Positions 20,548 through 32,343 of a stretch of DNA of 64,000 nucleotides are shown piece by piece; position 1 is the first letter of the stretch, and each line of letters begins with the position of its first letter. The stretch is from Crossaster papposus (Eukaryota > Echinodermata > Asteroidea > Velatida > Solasteridae): NCBI GenBank assembly GCA_037893245.1, contig JBAIAA010000869.1, positions 23,361 to 87,360 of the forward strand. Reading direction: 5' to 3'. The position numbers and the translations under genes are program-made. The notes beneath the pieces are model-generated. The model was not told the DNA's origin. It saw only the letters and a list, made by a program, of their open reading frames with translations, and did no database searches.

Positions 20548-20662
20548 TCTAAGAAATTCCAAAGACGTTATACCGACTGGTTGGTGAGTGATGATGGTTT
20601 GTCGCGATAGCGCCCTCTCGTGGCTGCGGATTAAGCAACGTCTTGCCCAAAGACTAAGCTAT
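20548..20662 (-). repeat. Inverted partner of the 12.0-kb repeat
   Basis: It is the reverse complement of 12006-12112 (GTTGGTGAGTGATGATGGTT, CGCGATAGCGCCCTCTCG, CAACGTCTTGCCCAAAGACT). Confidence 0.8.
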
Positions 20663-21500
20663 ATCCCGCACGCACGTAGTAAAAAAGGCCAAGCCACAAT
20701 ACTGGCCTATTTTTAGACTGAGTCTGCATAAATAATGAGCTTGCGCCTTTCGGGATTGTAAGAGCTAGCAACCGCACTAGGGCAAAGAAGTCGCGTATTG
20801 TCGAGCCTGCGCCTTTAAGCCAGTGAGCGGCAAGACGGAACAGGTTACCAGCACCTCTAAAGAGCCCTCCTACCACAACAAAAACGTGATCCTTTTAAAG
20901 AAAAACCAACACCCCAACTTTGGAATCAAAAACTACAGTCAAATTTGGTTTTGTAAAACTCCAAAATCTGGGTCTTAACAGATACAAATGAAGAATCTGA
21001 CTAGGCGCTGAAAATGTTATGAGATTCAGAATTGCAGCAGGGAATGGATAATTAAAAAGGACCAGCAGATAGTTTTGTGGTAGGACGGAGTTGAACTGAA
21101 CAAAAGTATCCAGAGTTGTATCATAATGACCAGCTTTACATTAAAAAAGTACACAGGGTCCTGGTCCTCATGGTAACAATTTTCTATTGGTTGTGGGGAA
21201 TCTACAGCCCTATGCTGGGTGATGATAACTTCCCAAGCATATTTCTTTTTGCGATTGGTGTTGACGTCTTTGTACTTTACTCTCAAGAACGTCTTTCAAT
21301 TCATCAAACTTTTCATCACTTTACTTTTCTTCCATTTACCATGTTTACCTTCCTCATCGTCATGCTTGTGTGAATTTCAATGCACACATTGTAGACCTCA
21401 TGTATCAGATTTACTGCCGTTTCTAAAAGTCATTTGACACATCCAAAACATCACCGTATTACTCTATTGACATGCAAATTTACATTTTCCGGTTTTTGGA
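20663..21500. other. Non-coding DNA
   Basis: Open frames are short and show no recognisable motif. No RNA gene was seen. Confidence 0.45.
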
Positions 21501-21504
21501 TTTG

Positions 21505-21690
21505 ACGAACTGCCTAATGTTTTAGCGGCGTGCTTAAAATATCTAGCTGCCAACTAGCTGGCAACATTCTTAGCAAGGTTTTATGAATACAAAATTAGTT
21601 GGTAACCATGGAGCAGAAAACTACAGATTTAGCAGGCTGCTAAGGCCTAGTTGGCTGCTAAGTTAGCAGGCTTTTATGAATATCGGCCCT
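21505..21690. mobile_element. MITE fragment ending GGGCCGATATTCATAAAAG
   Basis: On the minus strand the right edge reads AGGGCCGATATTCATAAAAG, followed inward by repeats of TTAGCAGCC and TTAGCAGGC. The edge abuts LINE endonuclease coding sequence at 21695. The opposite terminus was not found. Confidence 0.5.
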
Positions 21691-21699
21691 GGAGTCTGC

Positions 21700-22662
21700 T
21701 GTCCTGTTGGTTGTTGTCAAGTGGTTCGACGATGTAGACATCAGCGCGGTTGCTTGCACATTGTGCAGCCTGGTTCGGGACTGGTGATTTCGTCATTGTG
21801 ACTTGGATTCAGAGTTATCGGATCCTAATTGGCCGCACCACACGAGTATGCCGGGTATTGGACAAATTGGTAGGTTGCTTAGATTGCCAAAGAACAGTTA
21901 AATGGTCACTTCATCCAACAGGAGATGACGTTGTTAGTTCACAGTAAAGGTGTTGTAAATTTGTCAAGATCTTGTCGAGGATGGCTTGGCCTGGAGTAGG
22001 AGATGTGACGACTTGCATCAACCCTGACAATTGACAAATCTGTTCGGTGTAGACTCTATTGAAGTCTCCAAGGATCACTACACCTGCACTTGGATACTGA
22101 GTCTGTAGGTCAAGCGTAGAGGTGATATGTTCGATGAGTAGTACATCGTGTGGAGAGGCAGGATGATGGTACACAACACAGATTATTAAGCAGCTAACAC
22201 TACGTGGTAACCGTTGAGGGCGGGCTAACACCCTCATCACTTCAAGGTCATCCGGAACAGCAACTGTGTCAAGAATTCTTGCTTGGATACAGTCCTTAAT
22301 GTAAATGGCGATACCTCCACCCCGTCTGTTAATCCTGGGCTTGCTGAATAGGACAAATTTGTTGATGGCGAACACACTTGAATCCGCATGAGGGCTATGA
22401 TGACGGCTATGTCGGATTTATTTAAGTTCAACATAACTTCAAGTTCATCAACATGTCTGACCAACGATCTGGCATTCGTCAAGCAAAAATATGGAGTAGT
22501 ATACTGTGCTTGGGGCACCGGTGTACAGTTCAGATGAATATTTACGAGATTAGACTTCACTCTCCCCATTGGCCGACATTGGCATTGCAACAATACGTCA
22601 TTTAGGCCTACACTGCCATGCTGGAGTTGCATCGAAGGCTGAACAGAATGGCCGACAATCAC
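21700..22662 (-). pseudogene. LINE endonuclease (APE-type) remnant
   Basis: The reading (minus) starts TNARSLVRHVDELEVMLN at about 22450. It continues INRRGGGIAIYIKD and VVYHHPASPHDVL, then VVILGDFNR (the catalytic GDFN block) and VVTSPTPGQAILDKILTNL, ending near SDHLTVLWQ (SDH motif) at about 21905. These are the ordered motifs of the apurinic-like endonuclease of CR1/Jockey-type non-LTR retrotransposons. One frame change lies near 22380 and a stop before SDH. The RT half is absent, cut off where a MITE now lies at 21690. Confidence 0.85.
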
Positions 22663-23344
22663 GCCGATTTTCCGACGAATTCGCCGTCCAGCTATACGCT
22701 CCCGTTTACTAGACTTGGTATTTTCCAGTTTGAGAATTGTTAGTGTTCTCCATACCTGAAGTGCTAACAGTTTACATGCGGTGGGTTTTGGGGAGTAGGC
22801 CTACACGATTGTGGAGGTCGTCATCTTTAGCTGGTTCCACGCACGGAGTGGTGCTAAGGCCTCGTACTAGTTCCCGCCGGGTACCAGCGACGTCATTCAT
22901 TAAGCCAACGGATAGCGTGATGTTATACAACAATACGTATATGCAGAACCACAACATGGCTGCTCTACCGAAGCGGAACGCCAGGAAAAGTATCATAAAA
23001 ACTGGTCGAATAAGTAGCCAAAACAAGAATTTTGCAGACAACATGGGACAAGAGCAAGACCTTAACACACACCATCAGGCATAGTTAAAAAAGTAAACAA
23101 ATAACGGATACAAAACGTAAATTAAAGACGACTCGTGGGAGCTGCGATGTGTCGCGCTACCCACTAATAATAACCAAACGACTACGTTCACCAGATCATG
23201 ATCATTATCACTTACACTGCAGTGTATTGTTGTTGTGCATTGAGGTTGGTGGCCTTTACAATCACACACATTATCTACACCAACAGTCATGCAAAGCCAG
23301 GTTTCTACACCTACAACGAGGTACAATAGATTGTACAACGAGGT
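22663..23344. other. Upstream LINE-like or unknown sequence
   Basis: On the minus strand 22770-22960 is open but shows no clear motif. It may be 5' sequence of the LINE at 21.7-22.66 kb. 23085-23344 holds a 23-bp tandem duplication around TACAACGAGGTACA (23313-23350). Confidence 0.35.
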
Positions 23345-23909
23345 ACAGTATAATTTTATAAAGGAAAATTCGCGATCGCCGGACGGCGATCGCGAAAAAA
23401 CACAAATAACATAAGAATAACTGCTCGACGCCAGTTAAAAACAAACGCTGTTTTTCGTGCTTTTCTTAGCCTTGGTCAAGGCGTTCATCGTTACCCGTCC
23501 GTACCCGTACGTACAGCGCAGCGGTAATCTGAGCTCAAACAACGACCTCACGCGGCCACTATTATATGCAAACTAACTGAGGCTACTTGAACGCCTTGGA
23601 TCATTAGGTTTTGGGGGCGGTGCTCATTATGCTAATAGATTAAGCTGACCTTTATAGTCGTTTTCTTATTGGTCGATCGTTGCGTAGAAACTGCATAATT
23701 TGAGCTAGCGGTGAAAGGTCATAGCTAGCTCGCAAGTGTTTACGAACACCGCCATCGTTGACATATTTTATCGGAGAAAGTTGAGTGATTTGTACGAAGG
23801 CTTGTAGGAATTACATATGAAGATTTGAACTGTCTTGCTTGATTGGTTAGGGTCGCAGTTATTTTCGCTCGTTTTGCTGGGTATTTTCTTGAATGTTGAC
23901 AATGTTATT

Positions 23910-25155
23910 AGTCCAGGCAAAATACATAATTTTGTTTTGTTGACCTCAAACAAAATGCAACAAATTGTTTTTCACCACAGTGCACTTCTATAAGGTCCCT
24001 AGAATTACATACTAAAAGTCGACAAAAATCCAAGTGGTGGAAATATGACTAATTTGCATAAATCGTTAATCCCTGCCGCGTAATATATTTATTACCATAT
24101 TTGGGTATATATATATATATATATTTTTTTTGAAAAGTTTATTTTGGTGATTCTACTTACATATCCTTACATCAATAACATTTGCTAAATCATATAAGTG
24201 ACTGAATAATTATGGGAACATAGTAAATATCAAAAATGACAACTTCGTGACCCTATAAATGTGCGCACATTACACTGTCTCCAGATATCATTAAGTAGTC
24301 AGTATTGACGTGCTTCAAATTCACCAAGTTGCTTACTGGCACAGTTATCCTATTAAAACCTTATGGAAAATCACATAAACAATGTTAACATTGTGATATT
24401 TAGCCCAGCAAACAAAAACTGGGAGAAAATGGTGTGTCCCTAAATTGGGCTAACAAGTAGGTGAAGGGTTGCCTAAGGTGAGAGACTTGAACAAGTTCAA
24501 GGAAACCTCCCAAATTAAAGATTGTTGTTGCTTACAATAATCCTATCTACGTTAAAATGTATTTTGGGGATTTCCTTGAACTTGTTCACGTCTCCCATGT
24601 TAGGCAACCCTTTAACTACTTTTTCGCCCAATTTATGGACACACCATTTTCCTCCAGTTTTTGTTTGCTGGGCTAAATATCACAATGTTATCATTGTTCC
24701 TATGATTTTTCATAAGGTTTTAATATGATAACTGTGCCAGTAAGCAACTTTGTGAATTTGAAGCTCACCAAAACCGACTACTTGATGATATTTGGAGACA
24801 GTGTAGTGTGTGCACATTTATAGGGTCACGAAGTTGTCATTTTTGATATTTACTATGTTCCCATAATTATTCAGTCACTTATATGATTTAGCAAATGTTA
24901 TTGATGTAAGGATATGTAAGTAGAATCACCAAAATAAACTTTTCAAAAAATTAAAAATATATATATATACCCAAATATGGGAATAAATATATTACGCGGC
25001 AGGGATTAACGATTTATGCAAATTAGTCATATTTCCACCACTTGGATTTTTGTCGACTTTTAGTATGTAATTCTAGGGACCTTATAGAAGTGCACTGTGG
25101 TGAAAAACAATTTGTTGCAATTTGTTTGAGGTCAAAACCTATTTTTCCTGGACTA
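23910..25155. repeat. 1.25-kb palindrome (two 0.6-kb arms)
   Basis: Arms 23910-24511 and 24565-25155 are nearly exact reverse complements, starting AGTCCAGG and passing TTTTTCACCACAGTGCACTT, GTCGACAAAAATCCAAGTGG and AGCCCAGCAAACAAAAACTG. The spacer is about 50 bp. A diverged relative lies at 52.9-53.94 kb. It is probably a foldback element nested in the 2.7-kb insertion. It codes for nothing. Confidence 0.92.
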
Positions 25156-25649
25156 TATGGTCAAAACTAGTTGTGTTTAGCTGCTTAGTTTTAAGTTTTC
25201 AACCGCGGTGACTGGAGAAGGCCGCGACTCTATTGAAACGTGTCGAACTCGGCCCTACATTATGTCGCACACATCTAATCCAGCTGATCTGAAAACCGTG
25301 GCTCGGTAAAACGCGGAACTCTGATAATTAAATGCCTTGCCGGCTGAATTTTGCCAAGAAAATAATCCGAGGAGTTATGGGGGATATAAGACACTTGTCC
25401 CTGTTTAAATTACGATATTGCGATCACTTTGAAGGTTGGTTCTGCAGCCGTAAACATGCCTTGCCTCCTCCCCACAGCGTTGGACCATGCTTGGACCACA
25501 ATGTGGCGATACCGCACAGACCAGCATGCCTGGGTTAATGCCGATTATGCGGCGATAAGAAACTGACCGAACACGCTGAAAACTGACGCCGAGTACCTGG
25601 CCGTACGTACGTACGTGCGAGCTCCGAGCAAAATGGGGCTCCGCCAGGC
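25156..25649. other. Unassigned part of the 2.7-kb element
   Basis: No clear gene is seen. A CGTACGTACGTACG run lies at 25601-25616. The minus-strand frame continuing from the helicase exon has no RecQ similarity left here. Confidence 0.4.
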
Positions 25650-25828
25650 TGCCTGAAAAATGACGGATTTCCCATAACCTGTCGGCAAATTCACAAAGAC
25701 CACGAAGAAAGGATTCTAATGGCCTTTCGCTGCTCGGGTCTAAAATCTTCGAGGGATAATATTTGCGCTGCAAAATTCAAACAACACGACAGATCTTCGG
25801 ACGAAAGACGACGCTGAATATCTGCCAT
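25650..25828 (-). pseudogene. First exon fragment of a RecQ-like DNA helicase
   Basis: From the ATG at 25828 (minus) the frame reads MADIQRRLSSEDLSCCLNFA then LEDFRPEQRKA. After a frame change near 25725, LESFLRG and, in another frame, VFVNLPTGYGKSVIFQAA follow, with the Walker A PTGYGKS at about 25663-25686. The PEQRKA motif and a Walker A about 20 residues later are the N-terminal helicase motifs 0 and I of RecQ-family proteins. The rest of the helicase is missing and the frame is broken, so this is a captured or relic exon. Confidence 0.7.
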
Positions 25829-25925
25829 TTTGTCTTAAATGTCATGCTGGCATGCTGCATCAAATTTGATGACGTCGGGTTTCAACCGCGTTGTGATTGG
25901 ACACTTCACATTTTAGCCCCGCCTA
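25829..25925 (-). promoter_or_regulatory. Promoter-like block upstream of the RecQ fragment
   Basis: On the minus strand, upstream of the ATG, lie a GC box (GGCGGGGC, 25916-25923), a CCAAT box (GTCCAATC, about 25896-25903) and a CRE-like GACGTCAT (about 25869-25876), with no TATA. The spacing suits a housekeeping promoter. It is inferred from motifs only. Confidence 0.5.
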
Positions 25926-26326
25926 TACTTATCTGTATTCGCATACGAGGTCATGCGCCACAAATGTGGCGCAAAATATAGGAAAAACATAAGATTTCAA
26001 AAACCCAATGATCCAAGGCGAAAAAGTAGCCTCAGTTGATTTGCATAAATAGTGGCCGTATGAGGTCGCTGTTCGCGCTGTATCTTTGCACGGGGCGCGA
26101 GCTAGCATGCAGCATATGCGGGGCGCGCGTACAGTGTATTTCTGGACGGATAACGACGGACGGATAACGACGAACTCGCCTTGACCAAGGCTATGCTTTT
26201 CTCGGCATTCATGATTGTAAAACTTCCAACAGGTTTGTTAAACGATATTTACTATAAAATACAACCCCTCAAATCCACCCATTCATGGTAATTCAAGCAA
26301 TTACCAATGGTGTATACTACCTTTAA

Positions 26327-28726
26327 CTTTGTAATTCGTGCGCTCTCGGGCGATAGCGCTTTTTGTAAATAAATTCCTTGCGGCGCTATGCAAATTCAGC
26401 ATATGTGCACTATGCAATTAAGCAGCCTTGCGAACGATATCCACGTTTTTGTCACGTAAATGTTGTTATATTGTTTGGCTATCGACGTTTTTTGTTACGT
26501 AAATTTTGTTCTACATGTACTTTTTGGCCTGCATTTGTTAGCAGCACTTGCGCAACACCACGCAAAAGCCTTCTTGTCACTGCAGCAGCCTGTGCAGTGA
26601 ATTATTTTTGTTTTCACATTTTTTATATTAATCATCAACTAGTTCGTTAAATTGTTTAGATTCATAATTGAGACTCGATTTACTAATTTCTTGAAAGAGG
26701 ATATCTAAAGACATTTTATTAGCATCTTAAGGAGCCTTACATAACCTCCTTCACAGAGTTCTGTGTGTAAGTGGCTGCACTATGTAGTGGCTGCACTATG
26801 TGTAAGTAATGCATCAGTGTGCACACAGCGAGTTAAAGGTTGAATTGGCAGCCATCTTTATTTACTATGTGTTTTTAGTAATTTCATGCAGATACATGTA
26901 GCAGTTTAGCTCACCAAGTTTAATCAGTTTATTCACTCTTTGTGGACATCCAGAGACCCCATTTTGGTAAGGAATATTTGAATGAGCTTGAGAGATAGAA
27001 ATCAGTGGATTTTCTGAGATTTTACAGTTGTTTATTCATTGACATTTTCGAGTAAAGAGACTGATTGAACTGCAGAATAGTGATTAGATTTGACAAATTA
27101 GACAACATTTTGTGACTCAACTTGCAATGTTTAATAGCTAATAGTTTACCGTGCATTGTATTTGTAGTTTCTTATTAGTGTTTTTTCTGCTTTATTAAAT
27201 TGCAGATTGTTTTCTCAATCAGCGATCACCGCGAACCATCACCACAGTTTTTCAAGTGACTGAGTTTATTGTGTGTGTTGTTGGTGAACAGATTGTGAAT
27301 ACCAGTCATTTGGGCATTTCATAAGTTTGAAATTAGAGTTCGAAACTCCTCACGGCACATGTGAGCCTGAGGCAGCCACACTTCTTGTTTTACAAATGCA
27401 CCATTTTGGGCAGAGCAGCTCCGAACTTCGTGAGGAACACATCTCTCAACACAAATGATACTGGCTCTTTTGCAGTTTGCTTGTTGCAACGTATTTGCCG
27501 TGTTTATTCACACTCGTTGTGAACTGTATTTTCCGTGTTTATTCACACTCGTTGTGAGTTCCCTTCGGTGCTAGAATTTGTGGCATTTGAAAAGTGGCAC
27601 AGATCGTGGAAGGCTGCTTCGTATGTATTAACTTTATTTTTCTTGACTTTATTAGTATTTTATCATGTCTTCACGTACATGTATATCATACGATGAGTAT
27701 ATACAAGAGTTTGTGACATATCTTGTGGTGAATACACAATACCCATTTTAGCATTACGAGTATTATTGCATATCCTTGGCATGCGTATAATATTGTATTA
27801 GATGTGATAACCTTACGCATGATAGCTACTGCTGCTGTTTATATTTTTATGACTACCTGTTAATTCTTTTGCTGTATATAATTATTAATGATTTACACTT
27901 TGCTGTGAGTTTTAACTCAAGTGTCACTGACACTGTCACTGACATGCAATTTGACATGCAATATAATTAAAGAACTTGAAATCAACAGCGACATCTTCTA
28001 TATAGGCCTACCTACCCATGTGTTGTAGGGGATGTTTTCTAAAGGGAGAACCGATTCAAACAAAATTATAAGAAGGTACCCGTCCCTACGCTTTACTGTG
28101 CGATCCCACGTGCAAGAAATTAAATGATCAGGCACAAATGAACAATTCAAAGTAATTTAATCTAGTAAATATTTAATCTTTTGCAGTGGTGATTAATAAA
28201 AAAAAACCAATGACAAAAGAAAAATCACACTGTAGTATTACCAAGTAACTACTCCTCAAATGAAGTACTAAATTTGTCTGGTGACCAACTCAATGTACAA
28301 ATTATGCACACATATTAGCACAAACATAAACAGTTGGAATGTCACTTTCTTGAGGCGACTTAGTTGTCGTAATATACACAAACTGATTACTAGTCCACTA
28401 CACGAAGCTTAGTAGCAAAGTTGTGTGTGAACAAGGTATGATAAACACATAAGTTTTGATAACTCGGCAGAGGAAAATAACAGTGAAGTTCACTCTGATA
28501 CATAGGTCAGGCGAGAGAGTGAGCGCGAAAAACGCACACTTTTACACGAGAAAAAGACTCCAGACAGGAATATTAATTCGAACTCTGATTGGTTAAGCCA
28601 TTGGACATGAATACATATTCATGAAGCAGTGTACAAAACTTATTTCGCTGGGCAACATTTCTGGGGTGATTTAGAACAAACTTTTTGCTAAGATTACTTA
28701 TTGTATGATTAAATATCGAATTTTGT
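26327..28726. other. Long non-coding stretch
   Basis: No gene was recognised in 2.4 kb. A tandem duplication of about 35 bp (TTTCCGTGTTTATTCACACTC) lies at 27495-27562. GTCACTGACA is repeated at 27922-27942 and GACATGCAAT at 27939-27963. Confidence 0.5.
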
Positions 28727-29565
28727 TTGAGAAAAAGGCGAATAATTGTGCCTGGTTGCTACAGTGTTACTCTCTGTATACCGCCCCATTGGAGGACATC
28801 GTCGCTCGATCGTTATGGCATCCGTTGCATGGTCTATGCTGATGACGTCCAGCTTTATGCCACGATGAACGAACACCAACGTACTATTTGCATCCGACAT
28901 AAAATCTTGGTCAACAGCCAACAAGTTGAAACTTAACGATGACAAAACAGAGGTCATTCACATCACGTCCAAATTCAGGCGTCACTCTCCCATCCACAGT
29001 CTTTATATCGGCGACTTACAAGTCCCAACAGTCAGTTCTGCACGAAATCTTGGAACAATACTTAATCACAACCAAATCAATAACACTTGCCGTTCCTCCG
29101 CATTTGCCAAAATTGGCCAAATTCGTAAATACCTCGACCAGGATACCACTGAAAGACTGGTTAATGCATTCGTCTCATGTCTCAATTCCTGCAGCAGCTT
29201 GTTTTTCAATCTCGCAAAACTCCAACGAATTCAGAACTCTGCTGCAAGACTCGTCACACGCTCTTCGTCACGGCAACATATCGCCCCAATTCTTCGCTCA
29301 CTTCACTGGTTACCTGTTTCCAAACGCATTTAGTTCAAGGTTTTCCTTCTCACATACAAATGCCTCAAAGGGTCAGCGCCCCCTACCTACAGGAACTAAT
29401 CAATGTGTATCAACCCCGTCGCACCCTCCGCTCAAGCTCCTCATCTCAACTCGCACTACCAGTCACACGCACCAAGTCCTACGGTCATCGGTCTTTCACA
29501 TTCTCTGCCCCCACACTCATCAGGGCCGCATAACGGTTATATTATTACTATTATTATTGAAGGGG
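28727..29565 (+). pseudogene. CR1-like LINE RT, 3' fragment
   Basis: Motifs in order: YGIRCMVYADDVQLY (catalytic YADD, about 28830-28860), LKLNDDKTEVIHITSKF, SSARNLGTILNH, SAFAKIGQIRKYLDQDTTER, LQRIQNSAARLVTR and PILRSLHWLPVSKRI. After a frameshift come APYLQELINVYQPRRTLRSS and SYGHRSFTFSAPTL. It ends in a TTATTA-rich tail at 29538-29560, a normal CR1/L2-type 3' end. It is 5' truncated at about 28760 and has several frame changes. Confidence 0.88.
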
Positions 29566-29694
29566 AAAACGAGCAGGTTCCCGTAAACAACGTAAGATAA
29601 ATGTTGTTCTTACTCATCATGGAAACTGTATAACTGTAACTGTATAACTGGAAACGGGACTTTATCTCAACGCTTTCCTGTACGTACTCCAATT

Positions 29695-31945
29695 TTGAAC
29701 CATTCAAATACCAATTTGTCAATAAATAGTTTGAAGTTGTTAAAGTTTGGTTTGATGAACACACAGTCTTGTCGTCAGAAATCGGCTGAAATTACCCATT
29801 TCATCGTGGATAACGATCTGGACATATTAGTTATCACTGAATCTTGGCAAATTTCCTACGACAGCCAAATCATAGGGAAACTCCAACCAGATGGAAAATA
29901 TTTAAACAAAATCTTTCTAGGGAGGATCGTCAAGGCGGTGGCGTCGCTGTTATCCATTATGAAGGGTGTAGCAATCGAACTCAAGCGAAAAACTATTTTA
30001 AGATCTGTGGAGTTTATGGATGTGGTGTGCACTTCTAATAACGATTACTAGCTGTGTATCGCCCACCACCCTCGACACATAACAGAACCCCCATGTCTGT
30101 TTTTACGAGGAGATTGCGAATATCCTCGAAGCCTGCATTATTGCACTGGAGGAGCTACTTGTAGTTGGTGACTTTAATTTCCATGTGAATGTACCCACCA
30201 ACAGTGGGGCATCTCGGTTCTTGGAATTGTTGGACTCGTTCAACTTGGTGCAACATGTGGACAAGCCAACACATGTAGGTGACCTTGGACTTGATTATTT
30301 CAAGTTATCTGACCATTTTTGTGTCACATGTGAACTTGACTTGATTAAGCTTAACTCTTTGAAAAAGCAAATGGTTTACAGAAAATACAACTGTATTGAT
30401 CATAATGATTTCATGTCTAATGTAGGTGTGGCTATGCAGGATGTTCGGTTGTGTACAGACCTTGAAGGTGCTGTTCAGAATTACAATCATGTGCTACGTG
30501 AGCTGCTGGATAAGCATGCTCCAGAACATCGTCGTGTCATCACACTTCGACATCGCCCCTGTGGGTTTTCGGATGAACAGTTTCAAGAAAGAAAAAAAAG
30601 CTGGGACAGCTTGAACGGAGATGGAGACGCACAAAATCCCCCAATGACCGTAAGCTCTTCTGTGAACAGAAAGTTACAGTTACGAATTTGTTGGATAATG
30701 CTGCCATTGAGTTTTACTCAAATATGGTACTGGTAAACACAACAAACCCGATAAATTTGTTCAAGGTCATGAACTTGATTCTCAATAGAAATCCTGAATT
30801 TCCCCTCCTTCATCATAGTAGTGATCAAGAACTAGCTGATGACTTCGGTAGTTTCTTTGTCGAAAAAATATGCAACATATCGCAACATCTAAATCAGGCT
30901 GCCAGTATCCTGCTGGATACTCTCGTCTTTTACACCGTTGATTGCCAAGGACGTACGTCAGCTGATGAGAAAGGCTCCAAATAAATCCTGCGAGCTTGAT
31001 CCGCAGCCGACATGGTTACTCAAGCACTGCGTGGATGCAATAACTGTCATCATAAACAATTCAATTACTTTATCCAGTATGTAGCAAGAATACAAACTGG
31101 CTATTGTAAAACCACTGTTGAAAAAAATGGGCTCCCGCTGGTGAAGGAGAACTAGTCGATCCGTGCTGGCTGGGCCCTATCATATTTACTATCTATACCT
31201 TGCCAGTAGAGACCTGGTAAGGAGGCATGGACTTGGCTACCATTTGTATACGGACGATACCCAGCTTTACCTCTCGTTCAAGCCTTCAATCGATGAGACT
31301 GCCAACAGTTTGAAACGAATTGAACAGTGTGTCGTCGAGATTCAGGAGTGGATGGTGGTAAATGGGTTTAAGCTCAATGGAGATAACACGGAATTTCTGC
31401 TTCACCCACCAACAGCGTGCCAAAGTTCAGCAGCCAAGTATTAACATATCCAACTGTACTATCCTGCCAAAGGATCAAGCTCGTAACCTACGAGTCATTT
31501 TTGACTCCTTATTGGGTTACAGTGCACATATTACCACTGTTTGTATAGCAGCTTATCAACAGTTGTATAATATAAGACCGAGTAGGAGATATCTTATTGA
31601 AGCAGCAGCAACCGCAGTACATGCATTCGTCACCTCTCGGTTAGATTATTGTAATGCCCTTCTGCATGACCTTCTGTAGTATGCTACAGCTCGCCTTCAG
31701 CGATTACAGAACATGGCTGCAAGAGTTCTTACCGGTACAAAACGCAGAGAGCACATCACTCAAGTTCTCAAATCCCTACATTGGCTGCCTGTTACTCGTA
31801 TGATTCAGTACAAGCTGATCATCACCATCTACAAGGCCTGCATGAATCTTGCTCCTCGATACCTAATTGATCTGCTAATACCTTACACTCCTGCACGGTC
31901 GCTTAGATCATCATCTGACACAACTCTCCTCAGGGTCCCAACAGT
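29695..31945 (+). pseudogene. CR1-like LINE, endonuclease and RT with internal deletion
   Basis: The endonuclease begins LLKFGLMNTQSCRQKSAEI and DILVITESW (29720-29850), then AVYRPPPS, VVGDFNFHVNVPTNSGASRF (30160-30220), and SDHFCVTCELD. After the linker, ELDPQPTWLLKHCVD (30985-31030) starts the RT, but the palm region before YTDDTQLYLSF (31240-31270) is deleted. FKLNGDNTEF, LDYCNALLHDLL, LQRLQNMAARVLTG and LKSLHWLPVTRMIQYKL complete the 3' half. Multiple stops and frameshifts are present. It is a different copy from the 28.7-kb LINE. Confidence 0.88.
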
Positions 31946-32326
31946 ATATTTATTATTTAATATACATTATATATTATTATTTGCCAATAATTCGATTGAC
32001 GTGCTCATTCCAAATAAAAGATGAAGTAACATCAACACTAAGATCTCTCACTGACTCTGTACGTTCAAGGAAAATGCCGTTCAGTTTATAATCAAATTTG
32101 ACCAATTGCTTGCGCCGTGAGATAGAGATGATCTGACATTTTAGAAGTAATAATGTGAAACTTGTCTGGGACCTCTATTCCCGTCAGTGTGAAATGATAC
32201 ATGTTTATGTATAATATATTTTACTAAAAACAATCATACAAAACCTGCCACTGGTATTATAGTAAAGGCTAGATTAGTATTTTGTTCGTATAATACATCT
32301 ACATATGCCTTTCTTTTGTGCTGTAG
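31946..32326. other. Intron or upstream sequence of the LITAF gene
   Basis: AT-rich, no gene seen. It ends with a polypyrimidine stretch and TGCTGTAG (32319-32326), a good 3' splice site. Confidence 0.5.
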
Positions 32327-32343
32327 ATAAACATTGAATTGCG

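Larger units (their letters stand above)
23467..26193. mobile_element. 2.7-kb TIR element, 9-bp TSD, carrying a RecQ-helicase gene start
   Basis: The termini TAGCCTTGGTCAAGGCG are inverted at the two ends, and similarity between the ends continues for about 150 bp (shared CGTTA.CCGTCCG, GGCCACTATT, CTGAGGCTACTT, GCCTTGGATCATT). TGCTTTTCT flanks both sides (23458-23466 and 26194-26202). The related MITE at 60.6-60.9 kb shows the unoccupied site TGATTTTCT at 60810, which confirms the insertion boundaries. A 9-bp duplication suggests a Mutator-like element. Inside are a 1.25-kb palindrome and a helicase 5' end; no transposase was seen. Confidence 0.9.
23345..26326. mobile_element. TTAA MITE split by a 2.7-kb insertion
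   Basis: 23345-23466 and 26203-26326 together match the compact MITE at 60559-60942: the hairpin TTCGCGATCGCC...GGCGATCGCGAA, then CATAAGAATA, AACAAACGC, TTTTTCGTG, and on the far side ACAACCCCTCAAATCCACCC and ATGGTGTATACTACCT|TTAA. The left terminus is lost. The TTAA flank suggests a piggyBac- or Kolobok-type target. Everything between 23467 and 26193 is a later insertion. Confidence 0.85.

Noticed and set aside
26378-26650. 90-codon ORF in the non-coding stretch
   Set aside because: Cysteine- and phenylalanine-rich, AT-driven, no recognisable domain, no splice context.
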